This document shows, piece after piece, positions 52,902-61,939 of a stretch of 64,000 nucleotides of DNA. Under the pieces are notes generated by a model. It had not been told where the DNA came from and did no database searches. It worked only from the letters and a program-made list of their open reading frames with translations. Source of the DNA: Muriicola marianensis (GTDB lineage: Bacteria; Bacteroidota; Bacteroidia; Flavobacteriales; Flavobacteriaceae); contig NZ_BMFH01000001.1 of assembly GCF_014638095.1 (NCBI RefSeq), forward strand, positions 1,126,834 to 1,190,833, written 5' to 3'. Both the position numbers and the translations under genes were made by a program. Within the stretch, counting starts at the first letter, position 1, and each line of letters begins with the position of its first letter.

Positions 52902-54194
52902 TTATGCCAAAACCGACTTGTCTATGGCGGCAAAGGCCTGTTCGAGGTCTGAGGTGAGGTCTTTTAGATCTTCCAGTCCAACTGACAATCTGATCAGGTC
53001 TTTAGACACCCCGGTGGTCAGCTGTGCGTCGTCATCCAGCTGCTGGTGGGTAGTACTCGCCGGGTGGATGATCAGGGATTTGGTATCCCCTATGTTCGCC
53101 AGGAGAGAAAACACCTTAGCCTCATCCACTACTTTTTTGGCTGATTCAAACCCGCCTTTTACGCCGAAAGTCAGGATCCCGCTCTGACCTTTGGGCAGGT
53201 AGGCCTGGGCGAGAGCGTAGTATTGACTGCTCCTTAGCCCGGGATAATTCACCCAGCTCACTTCCTTTCGCGATGCCAGCCATTCGGCCAGGGCCAGCGC
53301 ATTTTCGCTGTGTTTTTTGATGCGAACCTCCAGAGTTTCCAGTCCTTGCAGGATCTGGAAGGCGTTGAACGGACTCAGGCAGGCACCGTGGTCCCTGAGG
53401 CCTTCTATCCGTACCTTGGCGATAAAGGCAGCCGGTCCGAGCGCCTCGTGATATACCAGACCGTGATAACCGGGAGAGGGTTCCGTAAATTCCGGGAACT
53501 TACCATTTGCCCAGTCGAACGTACCCGCATCAATGATGGCACCTCCCAGGGCAGTTCCATTCCCGTTGATGTATTTGGTAAGAGAATGGATCACAATATT
53601 GGCCCCGTGTTCAATTGGGTTCAGCAAAGCAGGGGTAGCCACGGTATTGTCGACGATAAATGGAACCTTGGCTTTTTTGGCTTCACCGGAGATGGCTTTC
53701 AGATCCAGCACGTCCAGTTTGGGATTTCCCAGAGATTCCACAAATATCGCCCGGGTGTTCTCCTGTACCGCCCTGCCAAAGTTTTCCGGGTCTGACGGAT
53801 CTACAAACGTAGTGGTGATGCCCAGCCTTGGCAGGGTCACACTTAACAGGTTGTAGGTGCCACCGTAAAGGCTGTTGGAAGCCACGATGTGGTCTCCTGC
53901 CTTCAGGAGTACCAGCAGGGTGGTATTGATGGCGGCTGTCCCGGAGGCGGTCACAACCGAAGCAATCCCACCTTCCAGTGAAGCGAGGCGCTGTTCTAAA
54001 ATGTCATTGGTCGGGTTGTTGATCCTGGTATAGATATTCCCGAATTCGGCCAGGGAGAATAAATTGGCCGCATGGTCCGAATCGTCAAACACATAAGCTG
54101 TGCTTTGATAGATTGGAATGGCACGGGTCCCCCCGTGTACTTTGGTGTCGTGACCGGCGTGTAACGCCCGGGTCGAAAATTTCTGATCGCTCAT
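52902..54194 (-). CDS. metY: O-acetylhomoserine sulfhydrylase
   Basis: A Cys/Met PLP enzyme of 430 aa, of the longer MetY type. It begins MSDQKFSTRALHAGHD; the PLP lysine is in IHSLTKYINGNG, with GHGTALGGAIID-like and PSPGYHGLVYHE insert sequences specific to OAH sulfhydrylases. It condenses O-acetylhomoserine with sulfide to homocysteine. I chose the ATG at 54194; a longer frame enters the riboswitch leader. It is first of the metY-(MetX-AK-HSD)-metZ-rrf2 operon, and an enzyme making its co-substrate is encoded next door. Confidence 0.93.
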   Translation of the reverse strand: MSDQKFSTRALHAGHDTKVHGGTRAIPIYQSTAYVFDDSDHAANLFSLAEFGNIYTRINNPTNDILEQRLASLEGGIASVVTASGTAAINTTLLVLLKAGDHIVASNSLYGGTYNLLSVTLPRLGITTTFVDPSDPENFGRAVQENTRAIFVESLGNPKLDVLDLKAISGEAKKAKVPFIVDNTVATPALLNPIEHGANIVIHSLTKYINGNGTALGGAIIDAGTFDWANGKFPEFTEPSPGYHGLVYHEALGPAAFIAKVRIEGLRDHGACLSPFNAFQILQGLETLEVRIKKHSENALALAEWLASRKEVSWVNYPGLRSSQYYALAQAYLPKGQSGILTFGVKGGFESAKKVVDEAKVFSLLANIGDTKSLIIHPASTTHQQLDDDAQLTTGVSKDLIRLSVGLEDLKDLTSDLEQAFAAIDKSVLA

Positions 54195-54243
54195 GATTTT
54201 AGTTTTTTTATTTGTTGAACTTGAAATAAAAAAGCCAAACCAC

Positions 54244-54266
54244 ACATCTGCTTATAAAGCAGACGT
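54244..54266 (-). repeat. Hairpin between the SAM-I riboswitch and metY
   Basis: ACATCTGC (54244-54251) pairs with GCAGACGT (54259-54266) around a 7-nt loop, 8 bp with one G-U. It lies 52 nt downstream of the riboswitch. A T-rich tract occurs about 6-12 nt after it on the transcribed strand, so it may act as a weak terminator or expression platform. Confidence 0.5.
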
Positions 54267-54318
54267 CAAATCAAAAAAGTTATTAAGAAAGAGATATTAC
54301 CAAGGGTAATGCATCAGT

Positions 54319-54428
54319 GTTATCTGCCCCGTTTCTTGTACGGGATAGAATGTAGCACCTTCTTTGCATGTGACACAAAGGGTTGCTAAGGCTTCAAAGG
54401 GTCTAGTCCCTCCACCTTTCTCGATAAC
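54319..54428 (-). promoter_or_regulatory. SAM-I (S-box) riboswitch upstream of the metY operon
   Basis: The minus-strand P1 arms are GTTATC (54423-54428) and GATAAC (54319-54324). The core repeats the S-box motifs: AGAAAGGTGGAGGGA, GACCC, TTGAAGCCTTAGCAACC and AAGGTGCTACATTC. It is nearly the same as the metH copy (43319-43421) in the core and differs in the peripheral loops. High SAM should lower expression of metY, the MetX-AK-HSD fusion, metZ and perhaps rrf2. A promoter lies 31 bp upstream. Confidence 0.94.
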
Positions 54429-54458
54429 TATTCAATAAGAGTTTGAACTTTGAATGGT

Positions 54459-54466
54459 CAAATATA
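54459..54466 (-). promoter_or_regulatory. -7 box of the metY operon
   Basis: TATATTTG on the minus strand, an exact consensus match, 31 bp upstream of the riboswitch P1 and 40 bp beyond the metK stop. No clean -33 TTG is seen. It places the riboswitch about 25 nt into the transcript. Confidence 0.6.
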
Positions 54467-54505
54467 GGAATGGATTCTTATAAAATCCTAATTATCCTAC
54501 TAATT

Positions 54506-55762
54506 TTATATGTTAAATGCTTCCTGCACCAGCTCTACCATGTCGAGTTTTTCCCAGGTAAACAATTCCACTTCCCGCTTGATCCGTCCGTTATACGGCG
54601 ATTCAAAGACCTTGGTAACTGTCCTGGGTTCCTTCCCCATATGGCCATATGCGGCGGTTTCCAGATAGATCGGATTTCTGAGCTTCAATCGCTCCTCAAT
54701 AGCAAAAGGCCTGAAATCAAACAGGTCTGAGACGATCTTAGCGATCTCCCCGTCTTTCATGTCGACCTTAGCCGTGCCATAGGTATCAACAAATACCGAA
54801 GTGGGCTGAACCACCCCGATGGCATAGCTGATCTGTACCAGAATCTCATCGGCCACTCCTGCCGCGACCAGGTTTTTCGCTGCATGCCGTGCTGCGTATG
54901 CTGCACTGCGGTCTACCTTGCTAGGGTCCTTCCCGCTGAAGGCTCCCCCTCCATGGGCTCCCTTGCCCCCGTAGGTATCCACGACGATCTTTCTGCCGGT
55001 AAGGCCGGTATCCCCGTGAGGGCCTCCGATCACAAATTTCCCGGTAGGGTTGATGAAGTATTTGATGTCATCGGTAAAAAGAGCCTGAAGATTTTCCGGC
55101 AGTTTCTTTTTTACCCTGGGTATAAGGATCGCCAGGAGATCCTTTTTGATCTTCCCCAGCATTTTCATATCGTCCTCATCAAAGGGGTCGTGCTGAGTGG
55201 AGATCACGATGGTATCTATTCTGAGAGGAACATTGTCATCGGAGTATTCAATGGTGACCTGGGCCTTGGCATCGGGTCTGAGATAGGTGATGTCATCGTT
55301 TTCCCTTCTCAGAGCTGCCAGCTCCTGGAGGATCTTATGGGAGATATCCAGGGCCAGAGGCATATAGTTTTCGGTCTCTCGTGTAGCGTAGCCAAACATC
55401 ATCCCCTGGTCTCCGGCCCCTTGCTCTTCCTTGGTCCCCCGGTCTACCCCCTGGTTGATATCCTTAGACTGTTCGTGGATCAGGGAGATTATCCCACAGG
55501 AATCCCCGCTGAACTGATAAGCCCCTTTGGTATACCCGATCTGGTTGATCACTTCCCGGGTGATCTGTTGCAGATCTACATAGGTGTGGCTCTTCACCTC
55601 TCCGGCCAGGACTACCTGACCCGTGGTGACCAGGGTTTCACAGGCTACCTTGCTCTCAGGGTCAAAGGCGAGGAAATTATCTAGCAGGGCATCACTGATC
55701 TGATCTGCGATCTTGTCCGGATGTCCTTCACTGACAGATTCTGAGGTAAACAAATAGGGCAT
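54506..55762 (-). CDS. metK: S-adenosylmethionine synthase
   Basis: Makes SAM from methionine and ATP. The 418 aa protein opens MPYLFTSESVSEGHPDKIADQ (family start). It has GAGDQGMMFGYA, GGAFSGKDPSKVDRSAAY and the C-terminal YGHMGKEP motif. Its leader carries a SAM-II-like aptamer close to a strong promoter, so the enzyme should be feedback-regulated by its product. It is upstream of, and on the same strand as, the metY operon, which has its own promoter. Confidence 0.97.
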   Translation of the reverse strand: MPYLFTSESVSEGHPDKIADQISDALLDNFLAFDPESKVACETLVTTGQVVLAGEVKSHTYVDLQQITREVINQIGYTKGAYQFSGDSCGIISLIHEQSKDINQGVDRGTKEEQGAGDQGMMFGYATRETENYMPLALDISHKILQELAALRRENDDITYLRPDAKAQVTIEYSDDNVPLRIDTIVISTQHDPFDEDDMKMLGKIKKDLLAILIPRVKKKLPENLQALFTDDIKYFINPTGKFVIGGPHGDTGLTGRKIVVDTYGGKGAHGGGAFSGKDPSKVDRSAAYAARHAAKNLVAAGVADEILVQISYAIGVVQPTSVFVDTYGTAKVDMKDGEIAKIVSDLFDFRPFAIEERLKLRNPIYLETAAYGHMGKEPRTVTKVFESPYNGRIKREVELFTWEKLDMVELVQEAFNI

Positions 55763-55837
55763 AACCTTAATCTTCTTAAGCGAGATACGGATTCGAGTGA
55801 TGCTGTAAGGAGTTTGAGATGCGGGGTTCCGCCGGAA

Positions 55838-55886
55838 ACTGCTTTAGCATTTTTACAGAGGTTGCAATCAGTCAAATCCGTCCTCT
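55838..55886 (-). promoter_or_regulatory. SAM-II-like riboswitch in the metK leader
   Basis: On the minus strand P1 is AGAGG (55882-55886) with CCTCT (55857-55861). The loop contains GATTTGA and ATTGCAA. The 3' tail contains GTAAAAATGCTAAAGC. GATTTG, TTGCA and GCTAAA are the conserved bases of the SAM-II class. The pseudoknot is supported by loop ACTG (55869-55872) pairing with CAGT (55838-55841). The aptamer begins about 4 nt after the predicted transcription start. A 24-codon ORF (55776-55850) opens inside the aptamer tail and stops 14 nt before metK, which may matter for control. Confidence 0.82.
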
Positions 55887-55896
55887 TTTTCGGCCT

Positions 55897-55928
55897 CAAA
55901 AGTAGGGTAAATATCGATCTTCACAAAA
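55897..55928 (-). promoter_or_regulatory. metK promoter
   Basis: TTTTG (55924-55928) and TACTTTTG (55897-55904) on the minus strand, with a 19-bp spacer, both exact flavobacterial elements. The predicted start near 55890 leaves a leader of about 128 nt containing the SAM-II-like element. The rest of the 324-bp gap, 55929-56086, holds only a near-consensus TATACTTTG (56032-56040) that may serve the kinase gene. Confidence 0.78.
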
Positions 55929-56086
55929 TATGAACCCTACTTTTAACCCTAAGTTATACTTCCGTTTCAATTCCCGGGAACGCAAAGTCAAAATCCAGGG
56001 ATTAGACCGAAAAGATTTTCAAAGAAGCGGATATACTTTGTATATTGCTGTCCTTTCAAAAATCAAAATCCTAATACAAGGATCCT

Positions 56087-56701
56087 ATGCACATTGCCGT
56101 TGCCGGAAACATCGGTGCAGGAAAAACAACCCTGACCGAACTGCTCGCTAAACACTATAAATGGGAGGCCCATTTTGAGGATGTCGTCGATAATCCTTAC
56201 CTGGACGACTTCTATACCCAGATGGAGAGGTGGAGCTTTAACCTGCAGATCTATTTCCTCAACAGCAGGTACCGGCAGATCCTCAAGATCAGGGAAAGCG
56301 GCAAGAATGTGATACAGGACCGTACCATTTACGAAGATGCACATATCTTCGCTCCCAACCTGCACGCCATGGGACTGATGACCAACAGGGATTTTACCAA
56401 CTACACCAGCCTGTTCGAACTCATGGAAAGTCTGGTGCAACCCCCGGACCTGTTGATCTACCTCAGGAGCTCCATCCCGAACCTGGTGAACCAGATCCAC
56501 AAAAGAGGGCGGGAATACGAGAACAGTATCTCCATCGACTACCTCAGCCGACTAAATGAACGCTACGAAGCCTGGGTCCACGGGTATGAGAAGGGCAACC
56601 TTTTGATCGTGGATGTAGATCGACTCGACTTTGTCGATAACCCGGAACACCTGGGAGAAGTGATCAACCGGATCGACGCTGAGATCCATGGCCTTTTTTA
56701 G
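56087..56701 (+). CDS. Deoxynucleoside kinase (dAK/dGK family)
   Basis: A 204 aa dNK-family kinase that phosphorylates purine or pyrimidine deoxynucleosides for salvage. The P-loop GNIGAGKT lies at residues 7-14, with the FEDVVDNPYLDDFY substrate motif, the QDRTIYEDA motif (DRS-like) and the lid region KRGREYE. Length and motifs fit the bacterial deoxyadenosine/deoxyguanosine kinase group; exact preference is open. It is convergent with hppA across a bidirectional terminator. Confidence 0.9.
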   Translation: MHIAVAGNIGAGKTTLTELLAKHYKWEAHFEDVVDNPYLDDFYTQMERWSFNLQIYFLNSRYRQILKIRESGKNVIQDRTIYEDAHIFAPNLHAMGLMTNRDFTNYTSLFELMESLVQPPDLLIYLRSSIPNLVNQIHKRGREYENSISIDYLSRLNERYEAWVHGYEKGNLLIVDVDRLDFVDNPEHLGEVINRIDAEIHGLF

Positions 56702-56730
56702 ATCACCATCATCTAACAAAATAAAAAAAC

Positions 56731-56756
56731 AAAGCCCCTGATCTCTCAGGGGCTTT
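56731..56756. terminator. Bidirectional Rho-independent terminator
   Basis: AAAGCCCCTGA (56731-56741) pairs with TCAGGGGCTTT (56746-56756), an 11-bp stem with a 4-nt loop. T-rich tracts flank it on both strands (a seven-A run at 56723-56729 gives U7 on the minus transcript). It ends the kinase gene and hppA. Confidence 0.92.
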
Positions 56757-56777
56757 ATTCTTCTTGAAGAATATTAT

Positions 56778-59186
56778 TTAATTCACTTCAACTTCTTTTT
56801 CAATCACTTTTTTGATGCGGACCTCTGCCCCATTCTTCATGTCGTTCAGGGCTTCGATCTTAGCTTTCACCTCTTCCATGGTCCCTGAAAAAACCTGCTC
56901 TTGTACGGTCTCTTCACCATTTTCAGTGGTCGTGGTAACGACAGTAGCTGTTACGGTACCGTCTTCTTTCTTTTCCATATTGACCTTGACCTCCTTTTGC
57001 ATGCTCTGCTCTACAGGAGCTCCGGCCATCTTTTCTTCATTATAGGCCGTTACCTCATCGGCTGAAAGCGCGATACTGGGGGCAATTACCAAAGCAACAA
57101 CAGACATGAGCTTCAGGAGGATGTTCAGAGAAGGACCTGATGTATCCTTGAAAGGGTCACCTACAGTGTCTCCAACAACAGCTGCTTTGTGGGCATCCGT
57201 ACCTTTACGGCCGTCGGCCTCTATCATTTTTTTAGCGTTGTCCCATGCGCCTCCGGCATTCGACTGGAAGATCGCCATGAGCACTCCTGCGGTGGTCACC
57301 CCTGCGAGGAGTCCACCGAGCATTTCTGCTCCTCCGATAAATCCTATGGCTACCGGAACGGCAATAGCCAGAAGTCCGGGCAATACCATTTCCTTTATGG
57401 AAGCCTGAGTAGAGATGGCTACACATTTTTCGTATTCAGCCACCCCGTTAGCCTTGTCAAAGATCTTTCTGTCTTCAGCCGTTGCCTTTGACATATCGGA
57501 ATTGTACTTACGCATGATCTCAAGGGCCGCTTTGAGTTGAGGAATATCCCTGAACTGTCGCCTTACCTCCTCGATCATGGCCATGGCAGCTCGACCTACT
57601 GCATTCATGGAAAGGGCCGAGAAAACAAAGGGCAGCATACCGCCGACCAACAGGCCTGCCATGATATCAGGTCGACTTACGTCAATGGCGTTCACATTGG
57701 CAACCTTCATAAAGGCGGAGAACAGGGCCAGGGCTGTCAGGGCCGCAGAGGCAATGGCAAATCCCTTTCCAATGGCTGCAGTGGTGTTACCAACAGCGTC
57801 CAGTTTATCGGTTCTCTCACGTACTTCCTTAGGCAATTCAGCCATCTCGGCAATACCCCCGGCGTTATCTGAAATAGGTCCATAGGCGTCAACGGCGAGC
57901 TGAATCCCTGTATTGGCCAGCATCCCCACGGCCGCAATGGCAATTCCGTAAAGACCGGCAAAATAGTGAGATACCAGGATGGCACCGGCGATAAGTATAA
58001 TTGGCACGGCGGTAGACATCATCCCCACGCCGAGACCGGCAATAATATTGGTAGCAGAACCGGTTTCTGACTGACGGACAATACCACTAACGGGCTTGGT
58101 CCCGGTTCCTGTGTAATATTCGGTGATCTTACCTACACCCAGACCTGCCACCAGACCTGCGATAGTAGCAAGGAAAACACCCCATGCACCATAAGGCAGC
58201 CCCTCTACCGTGTCAGGGATCATGGCGTAAATAACGAAGTAAGATGCGATGATCATGAGAATGGCTGAGCCAAATTCTCCGATATTCAATGCAGTTTGAG
58301 GGTTTCCTCCTTCTTTTACCTTTACAAAGAAAGTCCCCAAAATCGACATGACAATTCCGAGGGCGGCAAGTACCAAAGGCAGGTACACTGCACCCAGACC
58401 TCCGAAGTCGGGTGTGATCACATAAGCCCCGAGGACCATGGTTCCTATGATGGAACCTACATAGGACTCAAAGAGGTCGGCTCCCATCCCGGCAACGTCC
58501 CCAACATTGTCCCCTACGTTATCTGCAATAGTAGCAGGGTTCAAGGGGTGGTCTTCCGGGATACCCGCTTCTACCTTCCCTACGAGGTCGGCTCCCACGT
58601 CAGCAGCTTTGGTATAGATCCCTCCCCCTACACGGGCAAAGAGGGCGATGGAAGAAGCTCCAAGGGAAAAGCCGGATAGCACGTTGAGTACCATGCCCAG
58701 GTTTTCGGCCTCTGGCCAAATATTCTGATAGATCATAAACAGGCCGCTGAGCCCGAGAACCCCCAGTCCTACGACCCCAAGGCCCATCACAGAACCTCCG
58801 GCGAAGGCCACTTCAAGAGCCTTTCCAAGAGAAGTTCTGGCCGCCTGGGTAGTGCGCACATTAGCTTTGGTTGCTACCCGCATCCCAATAAAACCGGCCA
58901 GGGCAGAACAAAAGGCCCCTACAATGAAAGAAAGGGCAACCATTCCGGTAGACCCCGCTTCATTCTCACCTTTAAAATACAAGAGAACAGCTACCGCCAC
59001 GACAAAGATCGCAAGGATTTTATACTCGGCTTTGAGGAAAGACATAGCGCCATCTGCAATATTCTTGGCAATCCTGGCCATGTTGGCGTCTCCCACTTCC
59101 TGTTTGGAGACCCACATGTTTTTGAATAATACGAACAGCAAGGCGAGCACACCAAATGCCGGTAATAGGGTTACGATCAATTCCAT
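56778..59186 (-). CDS. hppA: Membrane-bound ion-translocating pyrophosphatase, K+-dependent type, with C-terminal extension
   Basis: An 802 aa integral membrane pump that uses PPi hydrolysis to move H+ and/or Na+. There are about 16 hydrophobic segments, the PPi site [39 protein letters not shown] and the C-terminal [19 protein letters not shown]. The motif [13 protein letters not shown] (Ala-Ala-Ile-Gly and no Lys at the diagnostic site) indicates the K+-dependent subfamily. Which ion is pumped is not settled. After the last helix, residues about 708-802 form a soluble acidic/Lys-rich tail ([14 protein letters not shown]..., [15 protein letters not shown]) that ordinary members lack. Confidence 0.94.
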   Translation of the reverse strand: MELIVTLLPAFGVLALLFVLFKNMWVSKQEVGDANMARIAKNIADGAMSFLKAEYKILAIFVVAVAVLLYFKGENEAGSTGMVALSFIVGAFCSALAGFIGMRVATKANVRTTQAARTSLGKALEVAFAGGSVMGLGVVGLGVLGLSGLFMIYQNIWPEAENLGMVLNVLSGFSLGASSIALFARVGGGIYTKAADVGADLVGKVEAGIPEDHPLNPATIADNVGDNVGDVAGMGADLFESYVGSIIGTMVLGAYVITPDFGGLGAVYLPLVLAALGIVMSILGTFFVKVKEGGNPQTALNIGEFGSAILMIIASYFVIYAMIPDTVEGLPYGAWGVFLATIAGLVAGLGVGKITEYYTGTGTKPVSGIVRQSETGSATNIIAGLGVGMMSTAVPIILIAGAILVSHYFAGLYGIAIAAVGMLANTGIQLAVDAYGPISDNAGGIAEMAELPKEVRERTDKLDAVGNTTAAIGKGFAIASAALTALALFSAFMKVANVNAIDVSRPDIMAGLLVGGMLPFVFSALSMNAVGRAAMAMIEEVRRQFRDIPQLKAALEIMRKYNSDMSKATAEDRKIFDKANGVAEYEKCVAISTQASIKEMVLPGLLAIAVPVAIGFIGGAEMLGGLLAGVTTAGVLMAIFQSNAGGAWDNAKKMIEADGRKGTDAHKAAVVGDTVGDPFKDTSGPSLNILLKLMSVVALVIAPSIALSADEVTAYNEEKMAGAPVEQSMQKEVKVNMEKKEDGTVTATVVTTTTENGEETVQEQVFSGTMEEVKAKIEALNDMKNGAEVRIKKVIEKEVEVN

Positions 59187-59218
59187 ATCGATTTGTTATT
59201 TATCTGTTAAAACGGCAG

Positions 59219-59226
59219 CAAAAGTA
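59219..59226 (-). promoter_or_regulatory. -7 box of hppA
   Basis: TACTTTTG on the minus strand, exact consensus, 33 bp before the hppA start codon. No clear -33 TTG at the expected distance. Confidence 0.5.
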
Positions 59227-59300
59227 GTAAAACGGTTTAGAATATAAAAGCACTTATTTAGCCTGATGCATACCCGTACCGAATACAGTAAACGAAGTAC

Positions 59301-61793
59301 TTAAAAGTGAAATCCAAATGTTCCCGTCACGCTGAACGGCCTTGCGTCCGGATTTTCCAGGTAATTCCCCCTGAAATTGAAATCGAGCCTGAAGATCTTG
59401 AAGATATTCCCCACCCCCAGGGAGTATTCCCAGTAGATCTTGTCAGAGGGAGCGATCAGGGGGATATTGGCCGGACTGTTCAGGGCGATATTCTCATCTG
59501 AAAGTTGTCCCCAGGCTCCTCTCAAACCGACGATTTCCCGAAGATTCCAGTCGCGTAGCACAGGGATACGGGAGAACAACCTGCCGTTAAAATTGTGTTC
59601 GAGGAAGAGTGCCATATAAGTATCCGTCACAAACTCGTAAAAATCCAGGTTGGGAAAGGTATTATAAAGGGTAAACAGGGTCTGGTTACCCGGGATCACA
59701 TTGAGCAGGCTAAGGGGGACAGTCCCGACGGTTTTCCCCATCTCCACGGTACTGAGGAGTCGGCCAAAACCACCGATCTGCCAGGGTTGGGTATAAGAAA
59801 ATTGGTATTTGGTATAGTTAAAATCACTTTCCAGGAATCCTTCCAGGCCCCTGGTATAATTAAAGAAAAGGGTAGCGTATTCGTCATTGACGCTACGCCT
59901 CTCCACCCCGTAACCTATGGTCTTCTTGCCGGGAGTGTAGATCAGCGTTGTGGTGAGATCGAACTGTTTTACCTCTGAGGAAACCCCCGTGGGCGAGTCC
60001 GGGTCGATATAATCCAGGTTAAATGCCTCAGGCAAGGCCGAACTCAGGGTCCGGAAAGAACTTCCAAAACGGATCCTGAAATTAGTCAGGGGTTCAGCCT
60101 CCAGGTTCAAGGTACTCAGGTTGATGTTGGAAAGGCGGTTGTTATTCCCCACCGTCAGGACGGCGGAGGAGGCAACGCTCCTTCCCAGGACATCGTTTGT
60201 AGCCGTCAGACTAAGGCCCAGTTGTTCGATATCCCGGCGATTACCCCCGGAGATGATGAGCCGACTTTCCCTGTCGAGGAGGAATTTGGCGGAGAAGCCG
60301 TGCTTGAACTTTCGATCTGAAAATCCGTAAGCCATGTATCCCTCCAGCCGCCAGGGGTCATTTTGGCCGAAGAAGGTCCGCGCCCCTCCCCTGAGCCGTA
60401 TCCCTTCGGCATCGTTAAATCCAAAGGTGCTGTAGATATCACCTATGTCGATATTCCATTTATCAATCTCCACATATCCGGATCCCAAAATACTCACAAT
60501 ATTGTAGTAGGTATTGAATTTGGGAACTGTCTTAAGGGTATCCAGCAGGCTGTAGATCCCGCTTTCGTCCTTGTTGAGGGCTTCGAGCCTGTTTCGGTTC
60601 CAGAAGGTACTGTCCTGTTCAAAGACCCTCGGGTCGTAGGGATCTGAAGCCTCGCGGTAAAAGGAATCGGGCCTGGGGTCATCGAATTTGTAATGGTCAT
60701 ACACCGTGGTCCTCTTTCCGTAGATCCCTTTTGAAGTTTCCTTTTTATTAAGGGCGAAATCAGAAAGCATATAATCCCGCTTCAGCAGGAAGACGGAGTC
60801 GTTCACGACCTCGAAATCCTGTTCGATATAGATCTCCTTTACCCAGTTAATATTGGCGCTTTTTGTGACTTCGAGGTTGATCTTCTTCAGGGCGAAGGTG
60901 GAATCGTTCACCCAGAAATCACCTTTAAAAGTGAGTTCATTCTTCCTCCGGGGGTAGTAGATGATCTGGTAACACCATTTATTGTCTATGTAGGCGCTGT
61001 CTGAAAGTACGTAGTTGTATACATCCACCCCGGTACGGGATAGGGGACTCGTAAAACTCTTGTCAAAGAATTTCAGGTAATTGGCGTATACGTTGTAATC
61101 AGAATACAGGTCCTGAACAAAGGCTGTGATCGCCTGGTTGTTGCTGAATCCCGAGTTCTTGTTGCCCAGCACGTCTACCCTTTCCTTTTGAATGAGGTTG
61201 TTTCCGTACACTTTGGAAAAGACCTCATTGAGAAAGATGGGCAGGTAGGTTTTCCCGGTGATCCTGGAGGTATCCAGATCGGCAAAGATGAATTCCAGCC
61301 CTTTGAAGATCCGGCTTTTGATCAGGGCACTGTCTATGGTATTCAGGTCGAATTCCACCTTTTCGTATTTGTCGTACTCGTATTGATCGAACATCCGGAG
61401 CCCGTTGATCCTTTTCCTGGCCCAGATCTTTTTCAGGATGTCGATGGCGGGGTTGTTCTTCTTGGATTGCTTGCCCGAATAGACCACCACTTCATCGAGC
61501 TGCTCTCCTTCCAACAGTGTTATGGTAAGGTCATAATTTACTGCGGAAGGCAGGGGTACTTCCAGGGTCTGATAGCCGATAAAGGAGACCAGGACGGAAT
61601 TGTAGCGCAAATCCGATTCGAGGTAAAAACGGCCATTGTCATTGGTGATCGTCCCCTTTGTGGAATTGGGAAAGATCACATTGGCAAAGGCCACGGGTTC
61701 ACCGGCTTCATCGATCACGATCCCGCTGACCTTGGTCTGTGCCCAACTGTGACCGGCCAGAAGGAAGAAAAGAAAGATATATAGTATTCTCAT
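59301..61793 (-). CDS. Outer-membrane DUF5686 protein with N-terminal carboxypeptidase-regulatory-like domain
   Basis: An 830 aa protein. The signal peptide MRILYIFLFFLLAGHSWAQ is followed by a CarboxypepD_reg-like beta-sandwich (about 20-100, GIVIDEAGEPVAFANVIFPNSTKGTITND), as found in SusC/TonB-linked proteins. The DUF5686 region follows, ending in beta-rich stretches and a terminal aromatic strand (FGFHF) that suggest an outer-membrane barrel. No TonB-dependent plug is recognised. The family function is unknown. I chose the ATG at 61793 for its clean signal; an upstream extension is rejected. Confidence 0.88.
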   Translation of the reverse strand: MRILYIFLFFLLAGHSWAQTKVSGIVIDEAGEPVAFANVIFPNSTKGTITNDNGRFYLESDLRYNSVLVSFIGYQTLEVPLPSAVNYDLTITLLEGEQLDEVVVYSGKQSKKNNPAIDILKKIWARKRINGLRMFDQYEYDKYEKVEFDLNTIDSALIKSRIFKGLEFIFADLDTSRITGKTYLPIFLNEVFSKVYGNNLIQKERVDVLGNKNSGFSNNQAITAFVQDLYSDYNVYANYLKFFDKSFTSPLSRTGVDVYNYVLSDSAYIDNKWCYQIIYYPRRKNELTFKGDFWVNDSTFALKKINLEVTKSANINWVKEIYIEQDFEVVNDSVFLLKRDYMLSDFALNKKETSKGIYGKRTTVYDHYKFDDPRPDSFYREASDPYDPRVFEQDSTFWNRNRLEALNKDESGIYSLLDTLKTVPKFNTYYNIVSILGSGYVEIDKWNIDIGDIYSTFGFNDAEGIRLRGGARTFFGQNDPWRLEGYMAYGFSDRKFKHGFSAKFLLDRESRLIISGGNRRDIEQLGLSLTATNDVLGRSVASSAVLTVGNNNRLSNINLSTLNLEAEPLTNFRIRFGSSFRTLSSALPEAFNLDYIDPDSPTGVSSEVKQFDLTTTLIYTPGKKTIGYGVERRSVNDEYATLFFNYTRGLEGFLESDFNYTKYQFSYTQPWQIGGFGRLLSTVEMGKTVGTVPLSLLNVIPGNQTLFTLYNTFPNLDFYEFVTDTYMALFLEHNFNGRLFSRIPVLRDWNLREIVGLRGAWGQLSDENIALNSPANIPLIAPSDKIYWEYSLGVGNIFKIFRLDFNFRGNYLENPDARPFSVTGTFGFHF

Positions 61794-61882
61794 TGTGCAA
61801 TGCCGAACAGTCTGACGGGAACTCATTAGAACCGGTTGTGCGATCCCGGATGTCTCCCTAAAACCCCCTAAAAATTACGTAT

Positions 61883-61918
61883 AAAAAAACTTCGCCTGTT
61901 TTAGGAAGACGAAGTTTT
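61883..61918 (-). terminator. Rho-independent terminator after pdhB
   Basis: The arms AAAACTTCGTC and GGCGAAGTTTT as read on the minus strand (61908-61918 and 61886-61896; 11 bp with one G-U) end in a seven-T run (61883-61889). It lies 21 nt past the pdhB stop. Confidence 0.9.
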
Positions 61919-61939
61919 GTCGGTATTATTGTGAAAGTC

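Noticed and set aside
54884-55684. 266-codon plus-strand ORF
   Set aside because: Antisense to metK; the minus-strand protein matches its family end to end.
55930-56151. 73-codon plus-strand ORF before the deoxynucleoside kinase
   Set aside because: Overlaps the kinase start in another frame and ends in an Arg/Cys-rich nonsense stretch; its 5' half covers the metK promoter.
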